A DNA stretch of 64,000 nucleotides from Snodgrassella sp945267035 (GCF_026535915.1 NZ_JAFNPF010000001.1:868001-932000), one strand, 5' to 3'; positions 47,574-56,629 are shown, counted from the stretch's first letter. Program-made: numbers and translations. Notes: a model not told the origin generated them from the sequence alone.

Positions 47574-48023
47574 TTACCAGTGTTGTGGAAGCTGGACTAA
47601 AGCTTCACGATTGGAGGGCGAAAAAACCATGTCGATGGCTTTCTGAATGGAGAACCAGCCATATTGCAGATGTTCATGTGGTGACAATCTGATGGGTGTG
47701 GTGGAGCTGACACCAAGAGAGAACACATGTTCGGTGTTGTGTGTTACTTCTGGAGCATAGCGATGACGCCAATGGGGATAAATTTCATATTGATTAATTT
47801 GATGCCAATCATCAATGGCAGATGTGGTGGCCAAAATCCCAGTTTCCTCAGCCACTTCACGAATGGCGGTTTGCTGTATGGTTTCCCCAACTTCCAGACT
47901 ACCGGTTACTGATTGCCAGAAACCGGGTTTGTCTGCACGTTCCAGTAATAAAATCTGCTGCTGGTCGTTGTAAATAACCACCAAAACAGAGATGGGTTGT
48001 TTATAAGGTTTATTATTGATCAT
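47574..48023 (-). CDS. nudB: Dihydroneopterin triphosphate diphosphatase (Nudix)
   Basis: Nudix hydrolase of 149 residues that removes pyrophosphate from dihydroneopterin triphosphate, an early folate step. The Nudix box GSLEVGETIQQTAIREVAEE is complete. The N terminus KQPISVLVVIYNDQQQILLL and the tail EHLQYGWFSIQKAIDM fit NudB. Its start overlaps the end of the mscS gene by 11 bp, so it is translationally coupled. The NudB label rests on length and motif context. Confidence 0.87.
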   Translation of the reverse strand: MINNKPYKQPISVLVVIYNDQQQILLLERADKPGFWQSVTGSLEVGETIQQTAIREVAEETGILATTSAIDDWHQINQYEIYPHWRHRYAPEVTHNTEHVFSLGVSSTTPIRLSPHEHLQYGWFSIQKAIDMVFSPSNREALVQLPQHW

Positions 48024-49434
48024 GGGTTGAGGTATGTGTTGTGCTTATGGAGTGATTGCTGGAGTCATTGGCCAGATTATTCAGGTTTTGTTCCGCAGTA
48101 GTGCCAGTTAATGCCTGATTGTGTAACGCAATTGGATCAGCCTCGTCATTCAGTATGCGTACTTCTTGTTGAGGAAATGGAAATTCAATGCCTTCCTCTT
48201 TAAAACGGTTCCAAATCTCCAATAATATGGCTGAATTAATACTCATAAAGCCATTTTCAGGGTCTCTGATCCAATAATTAACGTATAAATTAATGCCCGA
48301 ATCGGCAAAACCGGTTACATAACTATTTGGTCTTGGCTCTTCGCAGGTTCGTGGCTGTTTAATCGCCGCTTGTTTGATGATTTCCAACGCTTTGGGCAGA
48401 TCAGTATTGTATGCAACCTGTACGGTGAGGTTATTAGACATAATTCTGCTAGAGTAAGAATCATTGATCACGGTATTGGAAACGAACGTATCGTTGGGGA
48501 TCAGAGCTTCCGAGCCGTCACTACTGCGTAAAACGACAAACCGTGCGGTGATTTTAGTAACATAACCTGTAAAATTATTGATATTCAGACGATCGCCAGG
48601 GCGCACAGAGTGGTCGGCAAGAATAATGAATCCGGAAACATAATTGCTGGCAATCTTTTGTAAACCTAGTCCCAGTCCGACACCTAAGGCTCCGCCAAAT
48701 ACCGACAGCATGGTTAAATTAATCCCAACCATCGGTAGCGCAATCAATACAGCAATGACGACAAACAGTGATTTAATTAATTTAGCCAAGACATATCGTA
48801 GATTCACATCTAATCTGTTGGCCTGCAAAATGTGCTGTTCGGTCATACGTGAAAGCCACAAGGCAATGATGATGGCTATGCCAACGGTGATCGAGGCGGT
48901 AATGACGGTAAACAGGCTAAGATTGGTGGAACCAATGGGTAAAGACAAAGATTTTAATAATCGGATAATAAAGGTATCCAGATTGGTTAGCCATAAAATG
49001 AAACAAACCCATAATATTTTTGATAGGTTGCGTTCATAATGATCATTAAAATAATTATTTGGAATGGCATTGTGTAATACAGACAATATAATTCGTATGG
49101 CTATCATCCAACGAGCGGTAAAAGCAACCAGTTGCAGCCATAAGACGGATTCAACCATCGTTACCCGCCAGATAAATATGGCAAAAATGGTACAAACTAG
49201 TAATAAAACTGGCCAAACAAGGCGTAAAATTAAATGGCGGAGAAAAGGAAATTTGACCAGACGTTCGTTAAAACGAAATTTAACGATGATTTTTTTGCTA
49301 ATCCAGTAAGTAAAAAGCATTAGCAATATGGAAATAGCAAGTTCCAGCCAGCCCTTAGGAGAATTAAAACTGTGCGCCAACAGGCGCGCCAGAAATTCTT
49401 TACGGGCAAACATGGCATCAAAATAGTGATTCAT
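48013..49434 (-). CDS. Mechanosensitive ion channel, MscS family
   Basis: Inner-membrane channel of 473 residues, longer than E. coli MscS. Several N-terminal helices precede the conserved pore helix (SVFGGALGVGLGLGLQKIAS) and the beta domain (DHSVRPGDRLNINNFTGYV, VVLRSSDGSEALIPNDTFVS). The cytosolic alpha/beta cage follows, then a Ser/Thr-rich tail. It should open on osmotic downshift. It is first in the likely operon with nudB. Confidence 0.9.
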   Translation of the reverse strand: MNHYFDAMFARKEFLARLLAHSFNSPKGWLELAISILLMLFTYWISKKIIVKFRFNERLVKFPFLRHLILRLVWPVLLLVCTIFAIFIWRVTMVESVLWLQLVAFTARWMIAIRIILSVLHNAIPNNYFNDHYERNLSKILWVCFILWLTNLDTFIIRLLKSLSLPIGSTNLSLFTVITASITVGIAIIIALWLSRMTEQHILQANRLDVNLRYVLAKLIKSLFVVIAVLIALPMVGINLTMLSVFGGALGVGLGLGLQKIASNYVSGFIILADHSVRPGDRLNINNFTGYVTKITARFVVLRSSDGSEALIPNDTFVSNTVINDSYSSRIMSNNLTVQVAYNTDLPKALEIIKQAAIKQPRTCEEPRPNSYVTGFADSGINLYVNYWIRDPENGFMSINSAILLEIWNRFKEEGIEFPFPQQEVRILNDEADPIALHNQALTGTTAEQNLNNLANDSSNHSISTTHTSTHDQ

Positions 49435-49658
49435 AACACAACATATTTAATAAAAATTAGGGTTTATGTTAGGCATTTATGCAGAATCTGTAAACTGTTA
49501 ATAGCGTTAATAACTTGATGCCTAAGCCACTTTGATTTTTAGGGGTTAATTTAGCTTAATCTAAGTAATCATTGTGTTATTAAGAAAAGAATTTGAAGTT
49601 CTGCTGCCACAAGCTTGCACCAGAGCCTAAGACTGATGGTTGCATATCAGCATTGTAT

Positions 49659-49687
49659 TTGATTCAGATAACAAAAGCGTATATAAT
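49659..49687 (+). promoter_or_regulatory. Sigma-70-type promoter of the rpsF operon
   Basis: TTGATT at 49659-49664 and TATAAT at 49682-49687 are separated by 17 bp. This is a near-consensus promoter about 70 bp before the rpsF ATG, with a likely start near 49694. Confidence 0.75.
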
Positions 49688-49700
49688 CTTCGCTTTTCAA

Positions 49701-49730
49701 CCTTGCCCTTTGCACTTCGCATGGCAGAGG
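49701..49730 (+). promoter_or_regulatory. Leader hairpin of the rpsF operon (possible S6:S18 autoregulatory element)
   Basis: CCTTGCC (49701-49707) pairs with GGCAGAGG (49723-49730) with one bulge, capped by TGC/GCA. It lies between the promoter and the rpsF Shine-Dalgarno AAGGAG. An S6:S18-binding leader is known for this operon in many bacteria; this hairpin is in the right place, but the match is inferred. Confidence 0.4.
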
Positions 49731-49755
49731 GATTGATTAGCCACAAGGAGTACAC

Positions 49756-50136
49756 ATGCGTCATTATGAAATCGTGTTCATTGTCCATCCGGATCAAAGC
49801 GAACAAGTCGGTGCGATGGTTGAACGCTACAAAGCCATGATCACCGAAGCTAATGGTACTATTCACCGTCTGGAAGACTGGGGTCGTCGTCAACTGGCTT
49901 ACCCAATCAACAAAATTCACAAAGCACATTATGTGTTGATGAATGTTGAAACCACTCCAGAAGTAATCAATGAAATTGAAACTGCTTTCCGTTTTAATGA
50001 TGCAGTGTTGCGTCATTTAACTGTAAAAATGGATGCAGCTGTGACTGAAGCTTCTCCAATGATGAAAGACGAAAAGTCTAAAAATCTGCTTACAGGTAAC
50101 AGTGCAGAAGCGGCTGCTGAAACCGCAGAAGCTTAA
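49756..50136 (+). CDS. rpsF: 30S ribosomal protein S6
   Basis: Ribosomal protein of 126 residues of the 30S platform, partner of S18. MRHYEIVFIVHPDQSEQV, the RLEDWGRRQLAYPI signature and the KAHYVLMNVE strand are diagnostic; the C-terminal tail is Ala/Glu-rich as in many proteobacteria. AAGGAG lies upstream of the ATG. It is the first gene of rpsF-priB-rpsR-rplI. Confidence 0.97.
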   Translation: MRHYEIVFIVHPDQSEQVGAMVERYKAMITEANGTIHRLEDWGRRQLAYPINKIHKAHYVLMNVETTPEVINEIETAFRFNDAVLRHLTVKMDAAVTEASPMMKDEKSKNLLTGNSAEAAAETAEA

Positions 50137-50156
50137 TTGATAAAAATGAGTATGAA

Positions 50157-50453
50157 TTGCTAAATCAGCTAAGCCTATGTGCACAGATTAAAAGTTTAGA
50201 TGATCTGCGCTATACCCCTGCTGGGTTGCCGGTTTTAACCATGTGGCTTTTACATGAGTCATGGCAAATTGAACTGGAGCAACGTTATCTGGCAAAAGTA
50301 GAGATTCAGGCCAAAGCATTAGGCGATTTAGCAAAAAACTGGATGTATCAACCCGGCGCTATGGTTGAAATCAAAGGATTTCTGGCACAAAAGGGTGTCT
50401 ACCATTCCCGCCCGATACTACATATCCAACAAATTCGTGAATATAAAGGTTAA
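50157..50453 (+). CDS. priB: Primosomal replication protein N (PriB)
   Basis: Small OB-fold single-strand-binding protein of 98 residues that helps PriA restart stalled forks. RYTPAGLPVLTMWLLHESW and AMVEIKGFLAQKGVYHSRP match the Neisseria PriB pattern, and the ending IQQIREYKG is diagnostic. There is no ATG in frame: the start appears to be TTG at 50157 with only a weak site upstream, 20 bp after rpsF, so expression probably depends on coupling. It overlaps an out-of-frame mini-ORF (ATG at 50146). Confidence 0.9.
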   Translation: MLNQLSLCAQIKSLDDLRYTPAGLPVLTMWLLHESWQIELEQRYLAKVEIQAKALGDLAKNWMYQPGAMVEIKGFLAQKGVYHSRPILHIQQIREYKG

Positions 50454-50458
50454 ACGAC

Positions 50459-50689
50459 ATGGCTCGTCAATCATTCAAACGTAGAAAATTTTGCCGCTTC
50501 ACTGCGGAAGGTATCAAACAAGTTGATTATAAAGCAGTAGATTTATTGAAAGATTTTATTACTGAAAATGGTAAAATCATTCCTGCACGTATTACTGGTA
50601 CTAAAGCGCATTACCAACGTCAGCTGTCAACTGCTGTAAAACGTGCACGTTTTCTGGCTTTGCTGCCATACACCGATCAACATAAATAA
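50459..50689 (+). CDS. rpsR: 30S ribosomal protein S18
   Basis: Small basic protein of 76 residues that binds S6 on the 30S platform. FKRRKFCRFTAEG, VDYKAVDLLKDFI and the tail TGTKAHYQRQLSTAVKRAR are family-defining. AAAGG inside the end of priB acts as its Shine-Dalgarno, six bases after the priB stop. Confidence 0.97.
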   Translation: MARQSFKRRKFCRFTAEGIKQVDYKAVDLLKDFITENGKIIPARITGTKAHYQRQLSTAVKRARFLALLPYTDQHK

Positions 50690-50704
50690 TAAGGAAGATT
50701 TATT

Positions 50705-51160
50705 ATGCAGATTATTTTGTTAGAAAAAGTCGGTGGCCTGGGTAATCTGGGTGATCTGGTTAATGTTAAAAATGGCTATGCTCGTAACTACTTGATTCCT
50801 CAAGGTAAAGCTCAGCGTGCTAATGCTGCTAATTTGGCTGCCTTCGAAGAGAAACGTGCTGAATATGAAGCTCAACAAGCCGCAGTTTTAGCTGATGCCG
50901 AAGCGCGTAAAGTAAAAATTGATGGTCAGAGTATCAATGTTGCTCAAAAAGCAGGTGTGGATGGTCGTCTGTTTGGTTCTGTAACCACGCACGATATCGC
51001 TGAAGCGATTAAAGCTGCATTGAATGTTGAAGTTACTAAAGCAAATATCCGTTTGCCTAATGGTCCTTTGAAAGCAATTGGCGAATACGAAATCGAAGTT
51101 GCTTTACACAGTGATGTTGTTGCTGCTGTGACTGTGACTGTTGTCGCTGCTGCTGAATAA
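50705..51160 (+). CDS. rplI: 50S ribosomal protein L9
   Basis: Protein of 151 residues with the L9 layout: N-terminal rRNA-binding domain (MQIILLEKVGGLGNLGDLVN, GYARNYLIPQGKAQ), long central helix and C-terminal domain (GVDGRLFGSVTTHDIAEAI). It is the last gene of the operon, with a strong terminator downstream. Confidence 0.97.
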   Translation: MQIILLEKVGGLGNLGDLVNVKNGYARNYLIPQGKAQRANAANLAAFEEKRAEYEAQQAAVLADAEARKVKIDGQSINVAQKAGVDGRLFGSVTTHDIAEAIKAALNVEVTKANIRLPNGPLKAIGEYEIEVALHSDVVAAVTVTVVAAAE

Positions 51161-51183
51161 GATTTATCCAACAGAAATTGACC

Positions 51184-51222
51184 AAAAAAGCTGTCTAGAA
51201 AATTCTAGACAGCTTTTTTTTT
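51184..51222 (+). terminator. Terminator of the rpsF-priB-rpsR-rplI operon
   Basis: A 17-bp perfect stem, arms 51184-51200 and 51203-51219 (core GCTGTCTAGAA / TTCTAGACAGC), with only AA between the arms, then three further T. It shares the GCTGTCT core with other terminators in this window. Confidence 0.9.
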
Positions 51223-51279
51223 ACCAACTAGGAAAAAATAGATTAGACTACTATCCTGCTTTAATAAGGAACCATAACA

Positions 51280-52353
51280 ATGAGACTTGCTTGGATATTA
51301 GGTTTCGCCATATTGCTTGCCGGGTGCGAAAGAGTAAAACAACCAGCAGAAAAGCCTTTAAAGCCCCTAACTTCGGCATCAGCAACTGCAGTAGAAAATG
51401 ATAAATTTGGCATAACAGATAGTGGTCTGGATTTGGTACGTCGAAGTGATGTCCAATCATTTATGGCCAATGAATTACAAAAAGGGCATTATTCGCAGCA
51501 GCAACTTAATGAATTTTTCCAAAATGTGCAGTTTAAACCAAGTATTATAAAGGGGATGGACAGACCAGGAACTTCTTTGCCTTGGTATACCTTTGCCCAA
51601 AATAATGCCAATAATTTGCGCATAAATAATGGTAAAGTGTTTTGGAAAAATCATGCCGAAACACTCAAATCTGTCTCTAAACGCTATGGAGTGGCTCCTG
51701 AATTATTAGTGGCAATCATAGGGATTGAAACCAATTATGGCACCACCATGGGGTCTTATCGTGTTGCCGATGCCTTGACGACGCTGGGATATCATTATCC
51801 TCGGCGTGCGGCATATTTTCAGCGAGAATTGGTTGAATTTTTGCAATTAGCATATGAGGAAAAGCGTAATCCCCTCAGTTTCAAAGGCAGTTTTGCAGGC
51901 GCTATGGGAATGCCGCAATTTATGCCATCTAGTTACCGACAATATGCGGTTGATTGGGATGGTGATGGTCAGCGAGATATTTGGGGTAATACTGGCGATA
52001 CACTGGCGTCGGTAGCCAATTATATGAAACAGCACGGATGGAAGACCGGTCAGCCGATTGCCGTACCCGTTAATTTACAGATAACACCGCAAATACAAGC
52101 GATTATAGATCAACCAACAGAATTAAAATATACCGCCGGTCAGCTACGTCAGTTGGGTGTGGTTATTCCTTCAAACATTCAAGATCAGGAAAAGGGTATT
52201 CTATATCAGTTGGAACGGATGCCTGGAAAGTATGAATATTGGTTTGGTTTGAATAATTTTTATACGATTTGGCAATATAACCATAGTCGGCATTATGTGG
52301 CCGCAGTCAGAAAGATTGCAAATAATGTGAGCTATTCGTCTGCCAAACTTTAA
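51280..52353 (+). CDS. mltB: Membrane-bound lytic murein transglycosylase B
   Basis: Outer-membrane lipoprotein of 357 residues that cleaves peptidoglycan glycan strands to 1,6-anhydromuropeptides. The signal peptide ends at the lipobox LLAGC (Cys15). The SLT-type catalytic region is clear: VAIIGIETNYGTTMGSYRV with the catalytic glutamate, then FKGSFAGAMGMPQFMPSSY and DGDGQRDIW. AAGGAAC lies upstream of the ATG. It is a single gene just downstream of the rplI terminator. Confidence 0.94.
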   Translation: MRLAWILGFAILLAGCERVKQPAEKPLKPLTSASATAVENDKFGITDSGLDLVRRSDVQSFMANELQKGHYSQQQLNEFFQNVQFKPSIIKGMDRPGTSLPWYTFAQNNANNLRINNGKVFWKNHAETLKSVSKRYGVAPELLVAIIGIETNYGTTMGSYRVADALTTLGYHYPRRAAYFQRELVEFLQLAYEEKRNPLSFKGSFAGAMGMPQFMPSSYRQYAVDWDGDGQRDIWGNTGDTLASVANYMKQHGWKTGQPIAVPVNLQITPQIQAIIDQPTELKYTAGQLRQLGVVIPSNIQDQEKGILYQLERMPGKYEYWFGLNNFYTIWQYNHSRHYVAAVRKIANNVSYSSAKL

Positions 52354-52835
52354 TTTATACCTGAAAGCACATACAGCCATTTATGCCTATAGATGGCTGT
52401 TTGCTTATAAGCAATCAAAGTTTACTACCTGAAAAGGACTGATCTTTCTTGTAACCCCAAATAGAGAGATGCTACGCCGGCAAGTAATTCAACAATGCTT
52501 TACATAACCACCTTGTCTGTATTTGGCGTGGGAAGAATTTAAAATAAGATAGAAGATTATTGTTTGCAGCTAGTCAATACGATAATTTTATTGGTGATCA
52601 CTATGGGACTGCTACGCGGATAAAACTGAGTTCTGTTTGAATCTAAAGCTTGAATTTCACCGCTTAGACCTTATTAAATATGGGTACTAGGGATTAAACC
52701 AGTTACACAATGGTAGATAGTCTACGTTTTACTTTTACTTTGTTGCCTGGTTTTTAGTTACAATAGGGTGGTTTGTGATCTTCTGCTGATGAAGTATCCA
52801 TTTTTTGAATTGATTTTGCTGCACTGCAGCTGCGG
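52354..52835. other. Gene-free stretch mltB / dnaX with a hairpin
   Basis: ACAGCCAT (52373-52380) pairs with ATGGCTGT (52393-52400), a likely mltB terminator followed by TTGCTTA. The remaining 430 bp show no gene; the dnaX promoter should lie near the right end but is not identified. Confidence 0.6.
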
Positions 52836-54821
52836 ATGGCTATGACTTATCAAGTATTGGCGCGTAAATGGCGACCGAAAAAATTTGCCGACTTAGTCGG
52901 TCAGGAACATGTGGTCAAGGCATTGGTCAATGCTCTGGATAAGGGAAGATTGCATCATGCTTATTTATTAACCGGAACGCGTGGAGTGGGCAAGACCACC
53001 ATTGCGCGAATACTGGCTAAAAGTCTAAATTGTCCTCATTCTGAACATGGCGAACCATGTAATCAATGTAATTCTTGTCAGCAGATCGATGCCGGACGCT
53101 TTGTTGATGTGTTGGAAATCGATGCCGCTTCTAATACCGGTATAGACAACATACGAGAGGTGTTAGAAAACGCGCAATATGCTCCCACTATGGGCAGTTA
53201 TAAGGTCTATATCATAGACGAGGTACATATGCTGTCCAAGAGTGCTTTCAATGCTATGTTGAAAACACTTGAAGAACCGCCAGAACATGTTAAATTCATT
53301 CTGGCAACAACCGATCCCCAAAAAGTACCGGTCACAGTTTTAAGCCGATGTCTGCAATTTGTCTTGCGTAATTTAAATAGTACTCAAGTATATGATTATT
53401 TGGTCTACGTACTTCAGCAAGAACAAATCACCTATGAAGATACTGCTTTGCATTTGCTTGGACGAGCTGCTGCCGGTTCGATGCGCGATGCACTCAGTTT
53501 GCTTGATCAGGCGATCGCGATTGGGTCTGGGCAGGTAACCGAAGCCGATGTGCGTAATATGATTGGCGCGGTAGATAAAAGTTATTTGTATGGGCTGCTA
53601 GAAGCCTTGGCGAATCGAGACGGACAAGCTTTATTGTCCAAGGCTGCTGACATGACGAATCATGCCATTGGTTTTGATGGTGCGCTGACCGAATTAGCTT
53701 TACTGCTGCAACAATTAAGCTTGATGCAAACGGTTCCAACGGCCATTCAGGCTGATGATCCTGAATATTCTACGTTATCTCGCTTGGCCAGTTTATTCTC
53801 ACCAGAGCAAATCCAGCTTTACTATCAATGTGCTTTGCGCGGTAAGGCTGACTTGCCTTTGGCTCCAGATGAACATGCCGGATTTATCATGACTTTGCTG
53901 CGCATGCTTGCCTTTACGCCGCTCGCTGCTTTATCTGAACAGCGATTGCACGGGCAAATAGCCGGCAGTGGATTAAAAAATGCGACCGCTAATGAAACTG
54001 TGCCGCAAAGCGCGAATACTGGAGAGGTCAGCGCATTACCACCTGAAGAAGCTAGACAAGCTGAATCTCAGTCATCAACTTCAGATTTGGCAAAACCTTC
54101 TCCTGCCAATGCTGATGCTGGTCAGCAAAAAGGAGCTGCATCTACTGGGCTCGATACCTCAGTAGACCAGACGCCTGCTGCAGATTTAGCGACGATCACT
54201 GCGGATGCAACCGCAACAATACCAGTTGCACCACCAGATGATTTCATGGCCGAAGAGTCTATCATCTCCACAGAGATTGTAGATATACCGCAAAGTGTGC
54301 CGACTAATGATTTGCCTACGGCCAAAAGTGAGGCAGATGATGCCACTGCGGTTGAGCCAAGCCACGAGTCATCTGCGACATCGCAAGCTGCATCTAGTAC
54401 GTTGGCAGAAAAACTACCAGAATTAACTGCTGAGAATTGGCCCAAAATTTTATCGCTATTGGCACATAAACTGGGTGCAGTGCAGCTCTTCAGTCAACAT
54501 TCAGCAGTGGCTGACTATAATGAGCAAAATGGTGAATTAACTATTGCATTAGCTCAGGAGGGGGAGCCTACTGCCAATAGAGAATTGTTGACACGTTTGG
54601 CTGATAGTTTATCGGTGGCTTATGGCAAACCGATTCATATCACAACTTGTGCCTGGACAAACCAATCAACTTTAGAAACGCCAATTATGCGGCAACAACG
54701 CTTGAAAGAACAGGCGCAACAACAGGCACAAGCCAGCCTTGAAGCGGAACCATTTGTACAAGATCTGATGAAAACGTTTGATGCCAATTGGGTAACCGAA
54801 AGTTTACAACTACGTGATTGA
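52836..54821 (+). CDS. dnaX: DNA polymerase III subunits gamma and tau
   Basis: Clamp-loader ATPase of 661 residues. The AAA+ part has GTRGVGKTT (residues 47-55, Walker A), a four-cysteine zinc module (CPHSEHGEPCNQCNSC), DEVHMLSKSAFNAMLKTLEE (Walker B) and the sensor region VLSRC. Domain III ends about residue 370, then an Ala/Pro/Ser/Asp-rich linker leads to the tau-specific C-terminal domains that bind DnaB and alpha. Two ATG (52836 and 52842) are possible, neither with a good Shine-Dalgarno. First gene of dnaX-ybaB-recR. An internal slippery site is listed separately. Confidence 0.96.
   Translation: MAMTYQVLARKWRPKKFADLVGQEHVVKALVNALDKGRLHHAYLLTGTRGVGKTTIARILAKSLNCPHSEHGEPCNQCNSCQQIDAGRFVDVLEIDAASNTGIDNIREVLENAQYAPTMGSYKVYIIDEVHMLSKSAFNAMLKTLEEPPEHVKFILATTDPQKVPVTVLSRCLQFVLRNLNSTQVYDYLVYVLQQEQITYEDTALHLLGRAAAGSMRDALSLLDQAIAIGSGQVTEADVRNMIGAVDKSYLYGLLEALANRDGQALLSKAADMTNHAIGFDGALTELALLLQQLSLMQTVPTAIQADDPEYSTLSRLASLFSPEQIQLYYQCALRGKADLPLAPDEHAGFIMTLLRMLAFTPLAALSEQRLHGQIAGSGLKNATANETVPQSANTGEVSALPPEEARQAESQSSTSDLAKPSPANADAGQQKGAASTGLDTSVDQTPAADLATITADATATIPVAPPDDFMAEESIISTEIVDIPQSVPTNDLPTAKSEADDATAVEPSHESSATSQAASSTLAEKLPELTAENWPKILSLLAHKLGAVQLFSQHSAVADYNEQNGELTIALAQEGEPTANRELLTRLADSLSVAYGKPIHITTCAWTNQSTLETPIMRQQRLKEQAQQQAQASLEAEPFVQDLMKTFDANWVTESLQLRD
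53975..53992 (+). promoter_or_regulatory. Candidate -1 frameshift site in dnaX (gamma/tau switch)
   Basis: The heptamer A-AAA-AAT (53975-53981) lies in the right phase for a -1 slip, at residues 381-382, just after domain III. In the -1 frame the next codons are TGC GAC CGC and then TAA. The slipped product would be about 385 residues, a gamma-like clamp-loader subunit. E. coli uses A-AAA-AAG in the same way. No strong upstream Shine-Dalgarno or pseudoknot is evident, only a weak stem. Confidence 0.4.
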
Positions 54822-54871
54822 GTATTGATTAAGAATTTTGCCCTTTAAATTTAAGATATAAGGAAGTTAAT

Positions 54872-55213
54872 ATGTTTGGAAAAGCAGGTTTAGGCGGTTT
54901 GATGAAGCAAGCTCAGCAAATGCAAGAGCGTATGAAAAAAGCGCAGGCAGAGCTTGCGAATGTTGAAGTAGAGGGTGAGTCTGGTGCTGGTATGGTTAAG
55001 GTGACCATGAACTGTCATTATGGCGTCAAACGTATTCATATTGATGATAGTTTATTGGCTGATGCTGTCGAAGATAAAGAAATGTTGGAAGATTTGATTG
55101 CTGCTGCGGTGAATGATGCAGTGCGTAAAGCAGAAGCGACTTCATCAGAACGTATGGGACAATTTACCCAAGGGATGAATTTACCAGCTGGTATGGGTGA
55201 TTTTTTTAAATAA
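54872..55213 (+). CDS. ybaB: YbaB/EbfC family nucleoid-associated protein
   Basis: DNA-binding protein of 113 residues. The family layout is clear: GLMKQAQQMQERMKKAQAEL helix, VEGESGAGMVKVTMNCHY strand region, and the C-terminal helix with VNDAVRKAEATSSERM. It lies 50 bp after dnaX and before recR, the conserved dnaX-ybaB-recR arrangement. AAGGAAG precedes the ATG. Confidence 0.95.
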   Translation: MFGKAGLGGLMKQAQQMQERMKKAQAELANVEVEGESGAGMVKVTMNCHYGVKRIHIDDSLLADAVEDKEMLEDLIAAAVNDAVRKAEATSSERMGQFTQGMNLPAGMGDFFK

Positions 55214-55221
55214 TCTATTTA

Positions 55222-55253
55222 GGGAGAAAACGCTCGGTTGAGTTTTTTCTCCC
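55222..55253 (+). terminator. Hairpin between ybaB and recR
   Basis: GGGAGAAAA (55222-55230) pairs with TTTTCTCCC (55245-55253), loop 14 nt, without a good T tail. It may cut or modulate transcription into recR, which lies about 190 bp further on. Confidence 0.5.
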
Positions 55254-55439
55254 AAATGATCAAGCTTTATTTTTGTCTGTTCTCACTTTTTCGTCTTTCA
55301 TCTGACGGTCAATACTTGCTGCTAAGTGTCTTTGAGTTAAACCATTTCTTTAGCGATGAGAAAGAGATTGTTGATCACTGATGTGCAGGTGATTTAATCT
55401 ATTATTTTGTTCACTACGAAATTTTTTGATGAGTACACT

Positions 55440-56042
55440 ATGAGTACTAAATCTACAGATGCGCTAAGCCGTCTAACTAATGCTTTAAAAGTCTTGCCTA
55501 ATGTTGGGCCGAAAACAGCGCAAAGAATGGCTTATGAATTATTACAACATAAACGTGCAGGTGCAGAGGAGTTAGTGGCAGCCATTCAAGCCGCTTTATT
55601 GCAAGTGCATCATTGCCGTTTGTGTAACACTTTTTGTGAAGGAGATTTATGTGACATTTGTGCAGATCATGAGCGCAATCCTAAGCGGTTGATGATTGTA
55701 CAAATGCCGGTTGATGTGGCCAGTATGGAAGCGGCAAATTGTCATGATGGCTTATATTTTGTGTTGATGGGGCAGGTTAATCCAGCGCAAGGTGCGGATT
55801 TGCAAGCCATTGCCTTAGAGAAACTGATCTCTCGATTGCAGCAATATGAGATTGAAGAAGTGATCATTGCGACCAATTTTACCGCTGAAGGTGATGCGAC
55901 TGCCTATATTCTGTCGCAACTTCTACAAAATTTTCCGGCTAAAGTGACCAGATTGGCGCGCGGTATGCCGTTAGGTGGTGAATTAGAATATGTAGATGCA
56001 GGAACGTTGGCACAGGCGGTTTATGAACGCCGTAATATCAAA
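55440..56042 (+). CDS. recR: Recombination mediator protein RecR
   Basis: Protein of about 200 residues that acts with RecO and RecF to load RecA on gapped DNA. The helix-hairpin-helix (LKVLPNVGPKTAQRMAYELL), the four-cysteine zinc module (CRLCNTFCEGDLCDIC) and the Toprim domain (with RGMPLGGELEYVDAGTL at the end) are all visible. The frame opens at a TTG at 55407, but ATG 55440 gives the canonical N terminus. The stop codon follows directly at 56043-56045. It closes the dnaX-ybaB-recR cluster. Confidence 0.96.
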
Positions 56043-56045
56043 TAA

Positions 56046-56629
56046 TTCGCACTTTTTAGGAGTTGATTGATTGTGTCACTATGGATTTAATGCATGCATT
56101 ATCAATTAGATGATGATCATGCTAAATCTGCATCCTAGCCAACAGATTTTATTTTAATGGTCTCATTTTAGAATTTTTTTAACACGGCACAATGGCTATT
56201 CAAGCAGTTGTATTGTGGCAAACCGTTATCAATCCATTCACTTTCGTTTTATTAATGATTTAATTCTACGCAAAGATCAATCGTATTTTGGCGTTTGAAG
56301 TATGGCATTTTCAAAACATTGATAGGATCAAAAAGGCAGCCGGAATAAAGCCCCATGCCTGATCCTGATCAATTTTCATTGTTCAAATATCATCTTAATC
56401 TAGATTTATACTTGCTTTGGTTCGCATCTTTATTTCCACGTTGACCGCTTGGATACAAGGTGGAAATAGGCGAAAAATGTTTATAAACAAAGCAACCTTA
56501 GGTTCTTCACTTACTTATAAACCATATTCATCTTATTGATCGGCAATCAATTGATCGCTTTTCTTCATATCGAATATAGATTCTCTATTTTCGGCTCAAT
56601 GCTGCTGTTAACGATGTCTTTTAGGAATG
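56046..56629. other. Gene-free stretch recR / ilvA
   Basis: 584 bp between convergent genes with no gene. TATTTCCAC (56431-56439) pairs with GTGGAAATA (56460-56468), loop 20 nt, but it has no T tail and is 160 bp from ilvA, so its role as terminator is doubtful. Confidence 0.55.
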
